DNA from: Paraphysoderma sedebokerense
Taxonomy: Eukaryota > Blastocladiomycota > Physodermatomycetes > Physodermatales > Physodermataceae
Length of the DNA: 64,000 nt
Reading direction: 5' to 3'
Assembly: GCA_025602915.1 (NCBI GenBank)
Contig: JAHLJZ010000010.1
Coordinates: 310,001 to 374,000, forward strand
Shown here: piece after piece, positions 22,889 through 36,150 of the stretch
Layout of the letters: each line of letters opens with the position of its first letter
Position numbering within the stretch: position 1 is the stretch's first letter
The notes under the pieces: model-generated
Database searches by the model: none
What the model was told of the DNA's origin: nothing
What the model saw: the letters and a program-made list of their open reading frames with translations, nothing else
Translations under genes and position numbers: made by a program

Positions 22889-23772
22889 CTATTCTGTAGG
22901 GAATTGCCAATTATGTAACTCTCCTTCAGACAAATGACTATATGAACCATTCAATTCATCATTCCATGGGGATGTCCAAAACCTTTCGGCGAACCCGTTG
23001 CAATCCGAACTGCCCTGCATTCTTAATTGTAGAGATGGCAAAGGATGCGTATAATAAGATAAAGTAGCAACACCGCAATTTATGGCTGCATTTGGATTGT
23101 TTTGCAGTGATTTCCCTGTTAAACATTAATCGGAAAATTAGTCTAGATCCAAATAACTCAAAGAAAGCACATATTACCCATCATAATCAAAGTAGCGGCA
23201 TGTGAGACTATTAAAATTGGGCCGTCCTTTGTGTATCCTTCTTGAACCAATTTTTGTAAAGTTAAGCCTACCCGCTGATACAATTGTTCCTTGGTTTCCA
23301 TTTTCAAATCTTCCGCGACAATTTCAATATCGTCGTCAACTTCACTCTCAACGTTAAGTTTAACTAAACTCTCGTAACTCCAATCTATAAATACATCCCT
23401 ACTAAACAACTCCTGTAATTTTTTAAAGCTTGCATGTTTCTTTCTTTTGACCCTTCGTATACCGTTTTCTTCAACAATGGCGGGTGAACTATGCCATTCA
23501 CTTACTCCCTGTTCTATTTTTACTTTGATTCCTAAAGCTTCCGCGGTAGGCTGAATAGTTTGAAGGCAGCGATAGTACGGAGAAGAAAATATATGAGCAG
23601 GTCGAAGGTGAGAAGGTAGCGAGAGAAAGTACGATTTGAGTTCTAAAGATTGTTGTATTCCGAGCCGCGACAATGGAGGGTCGTGGAGCAAGGTGGTTGG
23701 TGAATGAGCGAGTATGTAAAGAGGATCCCAATCAGCTCTGGCACCATGACGAGTTAAATAAATATGATGCAT
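22889..23772 (-). CDS. Histidine phosphatase superfamily protein (Tfc7-like)
   Basis: Phosphoglycerate-mutase-like phosphatase. The N-terminus IYLTRHGARADW carries the catalytic RHG. A conserved arginine follows in IFSSPYYRCLQT, and the second catalytic histidine in LIVSHAATLIMMG. Two exons are inferred, with an intron between about 23177 and 23112; the second encodes LQNNPNAAINCGVATLSYYT and a tail GSYSHLSEGELHNWQFPTE. That tail and the overall order resemble fungal relatives of yeast Tfc7, the TFIIIC subunit with a phosphatase fold. Whether it is a TFIIIC subunit or a free phosphatase cannot be told here. It diverges from prefoldin 6 by 152 bp. Confidence 0.85.
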
Positions 23773-23924
23773 CTGCCCCTGTTGTATTATGGGTATATCT
23801 TTGCGTCAATGATTCAAACCGGCCCTTAGGTCGCGCCAGTTCTGCTCGAAGTAAACAAATAGAACGGACTTGCACTTTCCTACTCTCAGTAACTCTTATA
23901 CATCTCAATCACAAGCATCCTTAT
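23773..23924. promoter_or_regulatory. Putative bidirectional promoter, phosphatase / prefoldin 6
   Basis: A 152-bp gap separates divergent start codons. The rightward half is TC/A-rich just before the prefoldin ATG. Sharing is inferred from distance. Confidence 0.4.
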
Positions 23925-24700
23925 TATGTCACTGGAAGCAAAGCTAGAAACAGAAGTCGCGGCTTTTACAAAACTCCAGAAAGAGTATTCACAGGCTGTG
24001 GCCAACAGACAACAACTTGAGTCTCAATTAAAAGAGAACGATATTGTCAAAAAGGTTGCTATCATTTCTCACTAAATCACGATACATCCAATTACCTTTG
24101 TTCTTCCTTCGTCTATCGCATTTTAACTTAAAGCTATTCCACTATGTGACAGGAATTTGACCTCTTGAAATCCGATGCAGCAATCTACAAGTTGATCGGC
24201 CCGGTCCTCGTCAAACAAGAACGAACTGAAGCGGAAACCAATGTGAAGAAACGAATAGAATTTATCACCAAAGAAATGTAATTAATCTTTTGCATTAAAG
24301 TTTTATTTATTCGATCGGTTTTCTGCTCTTTCAAGCGGTCGTGGCTGTTGTGTTGCTACACTTCAGCGCTGTTTCGTCGAAAAGGAAGATTAACAATTTA
24401 TCTCATTCCCGACTTGTAGTGAACGAGTTGAAAAACTAATTAAAGATCTCACAGAGAAACAAGAGAAAAAGAAAATGGAGGTCAGTATTCTATATTTCTA
24501 TTCCTTGCCCTGGACCTTCCCGTCCTCCCTTTTACCTCACTCTCTTCTAAATGTTCTATGTCCTGCTATGCCATTGCCATTTTATCTTCGATCTGTGTAT
24601 CAACCAATTTAATGTTGACCCTTCATTCTCGCTTCTTCCACCATAATATTAGGTCATAAAATTACAAACTCAATACCAACAATCACTTCCGGCCAAATGA
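23925..24700 (+). CDS. YKE2: Prefoldin subunit 6
   Basis: Beta-type subunit of the cytosolic prefoldin hexamer, which hands unfolded actin and tubulin to the chaperonin TRiC/CCT. Four exons are inferred: 23925-24054, 24153 to about 24277, 24420-24480 and 24653-24700. The spliced protein begins MSLEAKLETEVAAFTKLQKE, continues with YSQAVANRQQLESQLKENDI, then the central hairpin DAAIYKLIGPVLVKQERTEA and the second helix ERVEKLIKDLTEKQEKKKME. This is the full prefoldin beta fold of two helices and one hairpin pair at usual length (about 120 residues). All junctions are in phase with good GT-AG sites. Confidence 0.95.
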
Positions 24701-25061
24701 TGGACTTCAAACGACGCCAGGCAAATCAGACGGCGGAGTAAGAGAAGAAAGTAAATATGGCTATCTGTATCGTGTTACCCGGCAGGACTAGGATAGTTTC
24801 TACCCGCATGAAGATGCAGATCTACTAGGGTATTGGTCATGTATTATAAATAAGTGTCAGTTGGATACTCAAATAGTGAATTTGTTGCAATTTAACTCTG
24901 CTGCAGTTGCAGGATTTGAATTATACAATTTTTATTCGTACAGTAACTTCTGCAGTCCACAGTTGTCGCTTTCCTTGAATTTGGCTGCCTGACCAGGACT
25001 ATAATTTTATCCGGCTCATCTTATTGTAACATATCCAATGAGCTCCAAAGCCTTACAACCA
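24701..25061. other. Convergent intergenic region
   Basis: About 360 bp between two converging stop codons, presumably both 3' untranslated regions. No other feature recognised. Confidence 0.5.
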
Positions 25062-27001
25062 TTACCTTTTAACAACCAATCCGGCCAAAACCGTAACATC
25101 ATCCACTTTTCCGCCGGTCAACCTCTTCCCAGTCACAGAACTAGCTAACTTTGCAAATGGACTGACTCGTTTGTCATTGTGAGCTAACCGAACTGCTTGA
25201 TTAGTTAAATTTTCGGCAAGATTGTTTATCAATTCAGTCAATTCCTCCATAGACTTGCCGGGAGATGGCGCGGCGTCGGAAGAATTAGGAGACATCGAGG
25301 GTGATGTAGAGGAAAAGAGGTGATAAATAGATCCCAATTCTTGATCGACTGTTAATAAGATATCACTTTGGTACGCATTATCAAAAAGACCGTCGGTAGC
25401 TAGGATGACAACTGGAGTTGAACAAATCAATGCATCAGTTTTTCGCTCAAGGTATGAGATTAAGTCAGTTGCAAGCCTTACCATCGCCCTCTTTGAGCTC
25501 ATGCTGCTGCGTAACTGCATCATCAGGAGTGTCTGATATATTGCCTCTCATGGAAGGGGGAAACACCGCTAACTGATATGGCCTGTATCCCATTACAACA
25601 GCGAAAAAGATCAGTCATCCAACACAAAGCAGAATGTAGCCATGAAAAAATAAACTTTTGAATCTTCAAGGAAGGAATAAGAAAGATAGACAAACGCACG
25701 CGTTAAAATAATGTTGTAACTCTTTTGACTTAAAGAGGACATTTTGATCTCGAATAATTAAGTATCCCGAGTCACCAAGATTGGCCGTTAATAATTGGCC
25801 CTATCGGATTTCAATTCAATAATAATTAAAATAAAAGTCTCTGTCGTAACGATTGAATTGCTGTCACATACACTAGCTTTGTCAAATGACAGAATTGAAG
25901 CTGTTGAGGATCCGGCCTTTACTCTTTGACGCTGTTGAAGTAGCTCATAACCTTTTTTCAATACATCTTGAGGCGATGGAACGGTTTGATACTGTTGGGA
26001 TACTTCTTTGCAACTATAACATGAAATACAGCGGTGAGTTATATAACACCCTAGATCTACTCGATAACAAGCACGAGACCAATAAGTACTGAGCAACTTA
26101 CCAATTCATCAGTTCCCAGCTAAAATCGCTAGCACTCACACCCATATCACTCCAGCCACCGACACCGTCGGCTACACCACTGATAGAAAATGTCGGAGAG
26201 GAGAGAGTAAAGTACGCGTCTTCACCAAGATTTGCTAAACGTGGAATCTCTTCCACAGATGAATACGATTTCGAACGTCGCAATGACTTCGGGGATCTAT
26301 TCATGGATTTAGGTTGCCCGGAAACAGCCGTTATCAAGTCTGGCAAAATGTAAATAGGCCAGGATGCATAGCAAGTCCAGACGTCAAGGATGGCAAACTA
26401 AGTCATTCAGAATCGAGAGTAGGATTGGGTGAACCGACATACCGAATGCACTAGCGTCGGCTTTCGTCTCATTACTTGATTTTTTCGGATCGTCAATTTG
26501 AGGTGGCGTTGAATGTATGTACCTTTTTCCCTCCATCGCTGTTGATACTCCATTTAGACCTCCATTCGTGACAGCGGAAAAATTTAAGGTCCCCAGGTTC
26601 CATCCTAATTCTGGAGCGCCATCCGGAGTCTGGACATAATTCAAAGTACTGAAGGATGCCGTCGGAATTGTGCTGGGGACTTGGAATATAGGGACTGGTT
26701 CGTTTTTGCTCACAGAATGTATATTTGATGAGTGAAGATTTCGACGTTGTGGATTGTGCTGCACGAGGCGAGGGACATTGGAATGGCTCGGGAAAGATCG
26801 AACCACAGGTTGAGTAGGATATACTGATTCTGCCGTTATAGAGGAGAGATTGAGTCTATTCTGTGATGCTACTGCGATAGGGAGGGTGGAGGAAAAGCAT
26901 ATGTCCAGAGACTGAGAGGATGAGTAGAATGAGTGCGGACGTTTGATGAAGCATCGCACAGCCTGTCGGATGGGGTATGACGGGGACTGTGGGAAGAACA
27001 T
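25062..27001 (-). CDS. PTC7: Mitochondrial PP2C-type phosphatase PTC7
   Basis: PP2C phosphatase of the PTC7/PPTC7 family, which dephosphorylates mitochondrial matrix proteins and supports coenzyme Q synthesis in yeast. The N-terminus MFFPQSPSYPIRQAVRCFIK is basic and fits a mitochondrial presequence, followed by a long Ser/Pro-rich region. The catalytic part starts with GEDAYFTLSSPTFSISGVAD then GVGGWSDMGVSASDFSWELM, holding the metal-binding Asp of the ADGVGGW motif. Next come DVLKKGYELLQQRQRVKAGS, a GDSGYLIIRDQNVLF block, VVILATDGLFDNAYQSDILL with a metal Asp, and the C-terminal KVDDVTVLAGLVVKR. Introns are present at about 26442-26347, 26097-26010 and further along. The extension before the catalytic domain is longer than in yeast. 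Confidence 0.92.
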
Positions 27002-27288
27002 GCTGTACTTTAGCGATATCGGTCACAGAGGGTGCGACATTGGAATTCGCAGTAATGAGTGCTTTTAGATGTATTATCTGACTTGATAGTATTTTCTGTC
27101 CATCAGATTACGCCTGGGTTTGAAATCAGAATCGAAAACTATTGACGTCATTTTGACCAGGATCAGTGCACAGATTTCTCCTTCATTCGCTCTGACGCTC
27201 ATTCATAAGAAAATGCAAAGGTAACGAGCTTCGGTCACTCAAAATTTGGTATTTCTTATTTTACACATTGTATTATATCCTGTACTTT

Positions 27289-28286
27289 TCAGGAGTTAGG
27301 TGGGATATCTACAAATGGACTATGATCTGAGAAGCAACTCTCAAAAACTGAATCTACAGCTTTCTCCGCTACGCCGGGTCCGCTACAGTGTGGATTATAT
27401 CGTACTGCTAACGTTGCTCTCCGTTTAACGCAGCTCTAAGTTTGCAACAGTTAAAGAACATAATAAAATCGCGCAACCAGATAGTGCTCAATTACCTGAT
27501 GTTGTTTCCTGAATGTCATCATTCCTCTTGCTATTTCCCTTCCAAAACCACAATCACCACTTAAATTAGCCGCTCTAATCTTTTTTTGGAGAATTGAATT
27601 TCAGCGGGATCACGGCAACAGCTCATGCAAGAAATCACTCGAAGGGCTCTCCACTTTTACTCAAATGAAGATATACTTGAAACTCACCTCAGTACAAGCA
27701 TGATGAAGACAATTTGTCCAATCGTATTGATATTTACTATAATCATGAGCATGAATTAATTCATGAACTAAAGTATCGGTCATCATTTCTTTACTAATAA
27801 ATCGGTTTTGACATAATAGGATCTGTCAGAATCAATCAGTTTCTACAAGAGAAGACAAGTTACCGAAACCATAAAGATATACCCCAACTTCAGGCCCAAA
27901 TCCGCCGGAAGCGTTCTCATCACAAGGAACGCATTTGATATGTTTATCCGTATTAAAGGGAGTGCCCAAATTATCAAGAGCCTTCAACAGAGTTTTTACT
28001 TTCTCGTCTGGCAAAAAAAATACCAATGTTAAACCATTTGTATTGATGCAGTATTACCACCAAAGAGTATACTTGAATGCAGGATTTCATTTTTCCATTT
28101 CTCGCACCGTTGGCATTCTTTCTCTTGTATTCGTTTCAAAATACGGATGTCCGATGAATCTGACTCCGGCTGGCATTCATCTGACTGATAAGAAAGAATT
28201 GAAAGAAATTTTGTAGACCATCGCTGGAATAGCGAATTATTATTTGAGTTCAACGAAGGGATTGACTCAGTCTTGAAATCGAGCAT
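27289..28286 (-). CDS. ATP23: ATP23-like mitochondrial metalloprotease, copy B
   Basis: Paralogue of ATP23, the intermembrane-space protease and assembly chaperone for ATP synthase subunit 6. Start ATG 28286. Exons encode CQRCEKWKNEIL, then after an intron NEKVKTLLKALDNLGTPFNT, VPCDENASGGFGPEVG, the zinc site MMTDTLVHELIHAHDYSKYQ (HExxH intact) and DWTNCLHHACTE. Later come IRAANLSGDCGFGREIARGM and a last exon CVKRRATLAVRYNPHCSGPG. The C-terminus ends SCFSDHSPFVDIPPNS and lacks the PFDEIYR ending of ATP23 proteins, which copy A keeps. The 5' leader is longer and unlike copy A. All exon joins are in phase, so it looks like an intact gene. It faces copy A with 120 bp between starts. Confidence 0.85.
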
Positions 28287-28406
28287 TTGAGTTGCATGTC
28301 TTTCCAGAGTGAAGTGAACGAGATCAGAAATGGTTGATCTTCAAAACAAAAACCATATTTAAGCACGTTTCGTGCCCATTTTATCCTGAATCTTACATCA
28401 ACATCC
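28287..28406. promoter_or_regulatory. Bidirectional promoter between ATP23 paralogues
   Basis: Only 120 bp separate the divergent start codons of the two ATP23 copies, so one short region must drive both. No conserved factor site was recognised. Confidence 0.5.
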
Positions 28407-29359
28407 ATGGCAGATATACAAAGTTCTGATAAGGCTTCGTCACAAACACAGAACTCTACGACGACATCAACGACTGATTTGAAATCGTCCGAACCGCTCG
28501 AAGGGTTCGAAAAATGGAGGAAATCGTTGGCCTTTTTGACTGGCTTAGGCTTGTCCGAGCAAGAACGAGCCCAATATGAAGCTGAAAAAGACAAAAAGAA
28601 AGCTTATGAAGTATGGCAGCAGTGTGAGCGATGGAAGAATGAGCTAATGCAACATAGTTTGTATTGCATTTTCCTCACGGAAGTTCACCTGAAATCGTAA
28701 TTGAACTCTTTTTTGATAACTTCTTCTACAAATGCAATCGCCTAGGTCCTATTGTCAAATTTATGCTACAGCATCTTGAAAAGACAGGGTGCAAATTTGA
28801 AAAGAAGCATTTGATTTGTACACCTTGTGATGCTTCACGATCGGGAGGTTTTTCTCCTGACCACGGTGTACGTATCCTTACCCTTGTTTCCCCGTCTACA
28901 TACTTTCCTTTTCTTAATGTTTGTGATCATTTAGGTTATTCTTTGTGAAAACAGGTTTATGAATAAAGCGCACATGGAGGATACCATAGCGCACGAATTA
29001 ATTCATGCGTTTGATCAATGTCGCTCCAAGATTGATTGGAATAATTGTTATCACCATGCATGTACAGAGATAAGAGCGGCAAGTTTGAGTGGTGATTGTA
29101 GATGGAGTAGAGAAGTGAGACGAGGGTTTTTGACTTTCACCAAACAACATCAGGTAAGTGCTAATGGCGAAATCTTCGTAATTGATGTTTGGTCATGTAA
29201 CTTATTGGTATATCACAGGCTTGCGTTAAAAGGAGAGCTATATTATCAGTCAAAGAGAATCCATCTTGTTCAGGCCCGGGGGTTGCAGAGAATGCAGTGA
29301 ACAAAGTTTTTGACAGTTGCTTTGCAGATACCTATCCGTTTGATGAAATCTACAGGTAA
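28407..29359 (+). CDS. ATP23: ATP23 mitochondrial inner-membrane metalloprotease, copy A
   Basis: Intermembrane-space zinc protease that processes ATP synthase subunit 6 and aids its assembly. Starts MADIQSSDKASSQTQNSTTT, then LAFLTGLGLSEQERAQYEAE and QCERWKNELMQHS. Following exons give PIVKFMLQHLEKTGCKFEKK, CTPCDASRSGGFSPDHG, VILCENRFMNKAHMEDTIAH and the zinc site HELIHAFDQCRSKIDWNN. Then come HHACTEIRAASLSGDCRWSR, CVKRRAILSVKENPSCSGPG and the family ending FADTYPFDEIYR. The structure is complete, with introns near 28661-28744, 28868-28955, 29152-29217 at positions comparable to copy B. This is the canonical copy. Confidence 0.95.
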
Positions 29360-29586
29360 AGTCTGTTGGTGGTAAATCGTAATGGACGGGGGCACTTATT
29401 TATTTGGGGTCAGCAACAGCGACCTCAAAATGTTGTCCGAATCTCTTGTATATTAGAATTGCTCTAGTGAAATAAATAATTGGTGAATAATTGTTTCAAT
29501 TGTTCCTTGCGCTATTGAAGAAATTAAGTTTGAGATAAAATTTGAGATTGTTGCATATTACATTAAATCTCTACTTTCTAAAGATT

Positions 29587-31923
29587 CTAGTACTTGATAA
29601 AAAAATGTTTATAGACAATGTTATCCGTTTCCTCCATCCAGCTATACTTCAGGGCTTTCAGCTTCTCCTGTAGCAAACCCTCTTTCTCCGCAGGAACCTG
29701 AACCCCCACTAATATTCTGCCTTCTGGTCCGGATTGTTTATAATGGAATAAACTTTGGTTAAAAACACCTCTAAAGCAACTCAGAATGTCTTGTATGACT
29801 TCAGGTCTATCTCTAAATTCAAATCTAAAAAGTCGTTCATTGGGGACGCTTAATCGCCCGCCCATCAAGTAGCGGGCATGCGATTTCGCCATTTCATTAC
29901 GAGAGACATCTATTCCTTGCATGCCATGTTTTGTGAGAACTGGAAAGAGTTCTGCCAGTTCCTCGTCGCGATTCTTGGAAACGTTGAAAGACACAAATAC
30001 GTGTCCTTTGTCAGAATGATTATAACGATAGGATAATTCGGTAATAGGGCGCTGAAGTAAGATGTTTGAAACCAGAAAATGAGGAGATACTCAGATTGTC
30101 CGGAAGCGAAAAGTAAAACTTACTGGATGAATCATAGTGTATAGATCCCAAAAGGAACCAGGTCTTTCAGGAATGTTGACAGATATCAATGCTTCAGTCT
30201 CTTCACCAATTTCGGCTCTTTCAGCGACAAACCGTAACCGATTAAAATCAATATTACTACCAGAGGTGACAGCGACCAATGTCTTTCCGCTACACGGGTT
30301 ATCGGCCACCCATCTTTTTAATCCCGCTAATGCTAATGCACCAGAGGGTTCAAGAATACTTCGAGTATCCTCAAATGCGTCTTTGATGGCAGCACAAATT
30401 TCGTCGTTAGAGACCAAAACCTTATTTCGGCAGAATTATGAATAAGTATCAAAGTAAGGAAAAGGCAAGAGAAACCGGGCGGAAACTTACAATCTCATCA
30501 ACATATTCTTTGCACAATCTGAATGGTTCTGATCCGACTAACCCAACAGCAGTACCATCCGCAAATAGACTAATATCCGACAATTGCACCGGTTCCCCGC
30601 TCATTAGCGCTTGCCTCATGGAATCTTGCCCAACTTCTTCCACCCCAATGACTTTTATATCGGGAAACAATCTCTTCAAATAAACTGAAATGCCTGCCAG
30701 TAACCCACCGCCGCCACAGCACACAAAAACGGCACTCAATTCCTGCGACTTAATTTGTCTCAATATTTCCATTGCAACTGTTCCTTGTCCGGCGATGATG
30801 TAGGGGTCATCGTATGCAGATATGTTAATGTATCCGTGTTCTTGGGACAACTTGAATGCAAATTTCTTGGCTTCGTCAAAGCTTCGGCCTTTAAGAAGAA
30901 CATTGACACCATACTTTTTGACCGACTTGATTTTGATAGAAGGCGATGTTTCAGGCATCACGATCGTAGCGTTGACTCCCAACTTCTTGGCTGCCATTGC
31001 CACGCCTATTTACGTGATGTATTATGACCGGCTGAAATTGAGCAGGAGGATTAATGAAATGATTATTATTCGTACCTTGTGCATGATTTCCAGCGGAAAC
31101 ACAAATCACACCCTTTAATTTCTCTTCATCGGTCAAACTTTTTAACTTATTATATGCACCTAATAAAACCCAGGCGAATCTTTAGACAGCGAAACGGCAG
31201 CAGAGCTAACTATATGATAAAATTACCTCTAATCTTGAAGGAAAAAACCGGTTGCAAGTCTTCACGTTTCAGGTAAATATTATTCCCTAATCTTTCGGAT
31301 AAATTGGTTGCAAATGTAGTAGGAGTTTCTTTTGCAACATCGTAAACTAACGGCAATTTCAAGGAATCAGTAAAAGAATATGCATTGTAATTCTCTGATC
31401 CGTGTCGGAGCATCTCGGGAATCCGGTGAACAAATGCGAATGAACGGATTGTTCGGTTCCACTCCTGCATCAGAGTTCCGAAATCCGAATGCAGAATGAT
31501 CATTCATAGAGTGATTTGATCTTCAACAAAGAAATATAAACAAAATAATAAAAAAGTAGTACCTGGAGCAGTCAATATCATTTTCAAGTAATCTGGCTCT
31601 TTCGGTTCTTCCAGCTTCACTGCCTTTTGCTTCTGATATCCTTTGGTCGGTGAGGCCGAGCCACTTCGGCAAGACACTGGACTTGTGGGCACCGATTGCC
31701 CGACTTTGTCGATTGTATTTGCCTGTGGATTATTAGCTGCAGATAGGGCAGCCTTTAACGGTGCAATTATCGCTTCAGCAGAGTTAATTTTAGAGTCTGA
31801 AGGGGTTGGAAGAACTTGGACTTTTTTTGACGGTGCAGTTGGAGGGAGGTCGTCGACCGATAGGGATAATTTTCGTTTGGAAGACTGCCCTGGGTTGGTT
31901 GCTGAACCTGGAGGTGGCATCAT
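29587..31923 (-). CDS. ILV1: Threonine deaminase (threonine dehydratase)
   Basis: PLP enzyme converting threonine to 2-oxobutanoate, the first committed step of isoleucine synthesis; in fungi it is mitochondrial and feedback-inhibited by isoleucine. Start ATG 31923; the first exon reads to [10 protein letters not shown] and joins in phase with [26 protein letters not shown] holds the PLP lysine. Further blocks are [52 protein letters not shown] (PLP phosphate loop) and [20 protein letters not shown]. Two ACT-like regulatory segments follow: [20 protein letters not shown] and [20 protein letters not shown]. The N-terminus ([20 protein letters not shown]) is Pro/Ser/Lys-rich and not an obvious presequence. 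An upstream exon could exist. Confidence 0.94.
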
Positions 31924-32697
31924 TATTCAAGAGCGTTTCGGTTATGATGTACTCTTAGTGGAGAATTATGTCTGTCGAGAATGAGATGGAAGTGAAATTG
32001 TAAAAATGGGACAGGGATTGGGAACAGCGGAATGGCCCGGGGGACAGGTCGATCACAAGATTCAATAATGACCCCGGGATAACCTTGTTCAAGATATGAT
32101 CAATTCGATAAAAACAGAGAAAAAAAAAGTTTTATCGAATTCCTCCCAAATAGTCTGGACGAGATATAACTTACTCAAAAAAAAGGAACAATTACAACCC
32201 CAATAATTCCCAGTTTCAGAATTATCCTCCTTAATGCCCCGGTTTTGAATCGGAATTACAAAACCGACAATTTGACAACTGTTCAAATGCACAGAATCCT
32301 TTGAATACTCCTCTGCTTTTATTACTATATTTTCTAAGTGTGAGACAATAGTGCGATATAGCACAAGCATGGCAATTGCGGGGTAACGGGGACGGGTGAC
32401 GAATGCTGTTAACGTAAGATAGGTCTTTGGAAGGTTATTTATACACGGCCAGGTTTTGAATGTCCATTTTCTACTTTACAGACGGAGTCCACAAAGAGAA
32501 GTTACCAATAAATAAGCAATAATCCGATTCAAGTATTTATGAGGGAAAAAGAGGGCACGATTGGAGCATTAAGTCGGAATGCAATTGTCATTACACAATT
32601 TATTAACAGATCGGAAGAAATTTAACACATCTAACACTGACAAACAAACAAAGCAAGATACAGTCGGGTTTATCTACAGAGATCTCAGGCGACTAAT
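31924..32697. other. Intergenic region; one unconvincing small open frame
   Basis: About 770 bp between the threonine deaminase start and the lipase stop. A minus-strand open frame at 32089-32370 (93 codons, starting MLVLYRTIVSHLENIVIKAE) has no known domain and ends in a low-complexity Phe/Ile-rich segment. I do not call it a gene. Nothing else is seen. Confidence 0.4.
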
Positions 32698-34016
32698 TTA
32701 AAATCCTTGCCTCCACAGCCCAGTTCCTAACTCCAAGTAGAATTCAATGGCGTTGAAATTAGGATTAATGCGGCTAGAAATCCATCGATTATTAAGCCCC
32801 CAATGATCTGTCGGAACCGTTCCGAGATATTGACCCCACTGAGCCGATTTCACAGATACCAAACCGTCGTTTGGGCCTTCTCGTTTAGAGATGATTTCAT
32901 ACGGAATCCTATTAATTGAAGTATTATATATGTGCCTGATATCTGCTTGATGAAAACACAGATGTGAATACCGTAAAGGAGAGTAATATGGCAAATTATA
33001 AGACGCTCCGTAAGAGAAGTATTTTATGTTCGGATTGTCGGGAGTGGATGGATTGAAAACATCGTTCGCAAAACGTGTAGTGAGATTTCGATATGCTGGA
33101 GTGTCCAATAATTTCACTACCCGAGCTAATAAGGGATTGGATAACAAGAAATTGGCCAAGGTTGCCTTGGCAGCCGTGTCTACAACAACAGTAGCTGTAT
33201 CTGGGGAAGTCTGGCATATGCCTACACCGATATTCTCGCTAATCCAATCCATAAAGGAACTGCCTCTGTGAGGTGTAGATATTGTTGTTATACTTTTAAT
33301 TTCAAATTTCGAAGGCGGTAATTTCGAGGCGAGGTAACGAGCATCAAGTCCGCCTTTCATATCAAGTGAATACATTATAAATTTATACGGTGTAGTCGTG
33401 ATAGCAATGTTTATATACTTACCCATACTGTGACCAACTAGGTTCAGTTGCTGACCAGGAAATCGCAATTCCAACGCTTCTCGTAAAACCTGAGCCCTCT
33501 CGGTAACGTCACCGGTTCTAACATGAGGAACAGTTAGTCATAGAATTCACCAACCCATCGCAAATAAAAACCATTACACCTGGGAACTCTCGCAACATAA
33601 ACATTGGCACCAACATCTCGCATTGCTTCGGCTATCCCCCTCCAATAATGAATTTGAAACTGTGGCCAGGATTCCGGTCCAATTTTGTCGAATCCAAACA
33701 GCCCATGTCCAAGAACTACAGGCAATCGGGGTGCTTTCCAATGAGGGCGAATATGAACCGCTGCTGCGTCAATTCGGTTGCGGTCGATGTCGTTTAATGT
33801 AGACTTTCCATTCGACTCCGGGAATTGGGTATTTGATGACTGCGGCGAAATGCTCTGTGACGAGCGTAATCGCAAAGAGTTAGATAAGGAGAACAAGGAA
33901 AATAAGCGGGTTCGTAGACTGTTCCAGGACAGTGCTGACATGTAGGGTTGTGTATAAATACTTTTGCGAGTGGTTTCTCTGATCCGTTGAACGGGAGAGG
34001 GTCGGAGGTTAACCAA
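32698..34016 (-). CDS. Triacylglycerol lipase (Tgl2-like)
   Basis: Alpha/beta-hydrolase lipase resembling the fungal mitochondrial lipase Tgl2. The N-terminus is basic and Ser/Arg-rich (MVNLRPSPVQRIRETTRKSI), possibly a targeting signal. The oxyanion region is PVVLGHGLFGFD. After an intron the second exon reads TGDVTERAQVLREALELRFP. A further intron near 33427-33347 splits the nucleophile elbow; spliced it reads NLVGHSMGGLDARYLASKL with the catalytic Ser. Next come ITTISTPHRGSSFMDWI, GPNDGLVSVKSAQWG with the likely acid, and DHWGLNNRW with the likely catalytic His. The catalytic parts are in family order, so the gene appears intact. Confidence 0.9.
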
Positions 34017-34143
34017 TTGAGCGGAATGATGGCAAATTTGATCATATTGGAAAACGGGTCACGTACAGGTCACAAGTCACGTGTCCCATCAGGTCAGCCA
34101 TCTAGGTTTGAATAGACTTTATTTTACACAAGCAGCAGACATA

Positions 34144-35983
<1,840 letters not shown>

Positions 35984-36150
35984 TTTTAAAATGCAAATTG
36001 AAATTAAATGGAAGCCCTAAAGCGCTCAGATTTCGGGGATAGATCAATGGTTGCCATGTTTATAACGTCACGTGTTTCACCCCAACCGCTCAACTGGGGT
36101 CGATGCAGAATCAAAATTTTTGGAGATATCGGTTTGAAGTTGCCCAGACT
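35984..36150. promoter_or_regulatory. Putative bidirectional promoter, RIO2 / mS33
   Basis: A 167-bp gap between divergent starts of a ribosome-assembly kinase and a mitochondrial ribosomal protein. It contains GTCACGTGTT near 36067-36076, whose CACGTG core is an E-box that bHLH or Cbf1-like factors can bind. A role is inference. Confidence 0.4.

Noticed and set aside
30755-31276. Plus-strand frames within the threonine deaminase region
   Set aside because: Antisense shadows of conserved PLP-enzyme exons.
32089-32370. 93-codon minus-strand frame
   Set aside because: No domain, low-complexity end, no conserved neighbours and no splice context.
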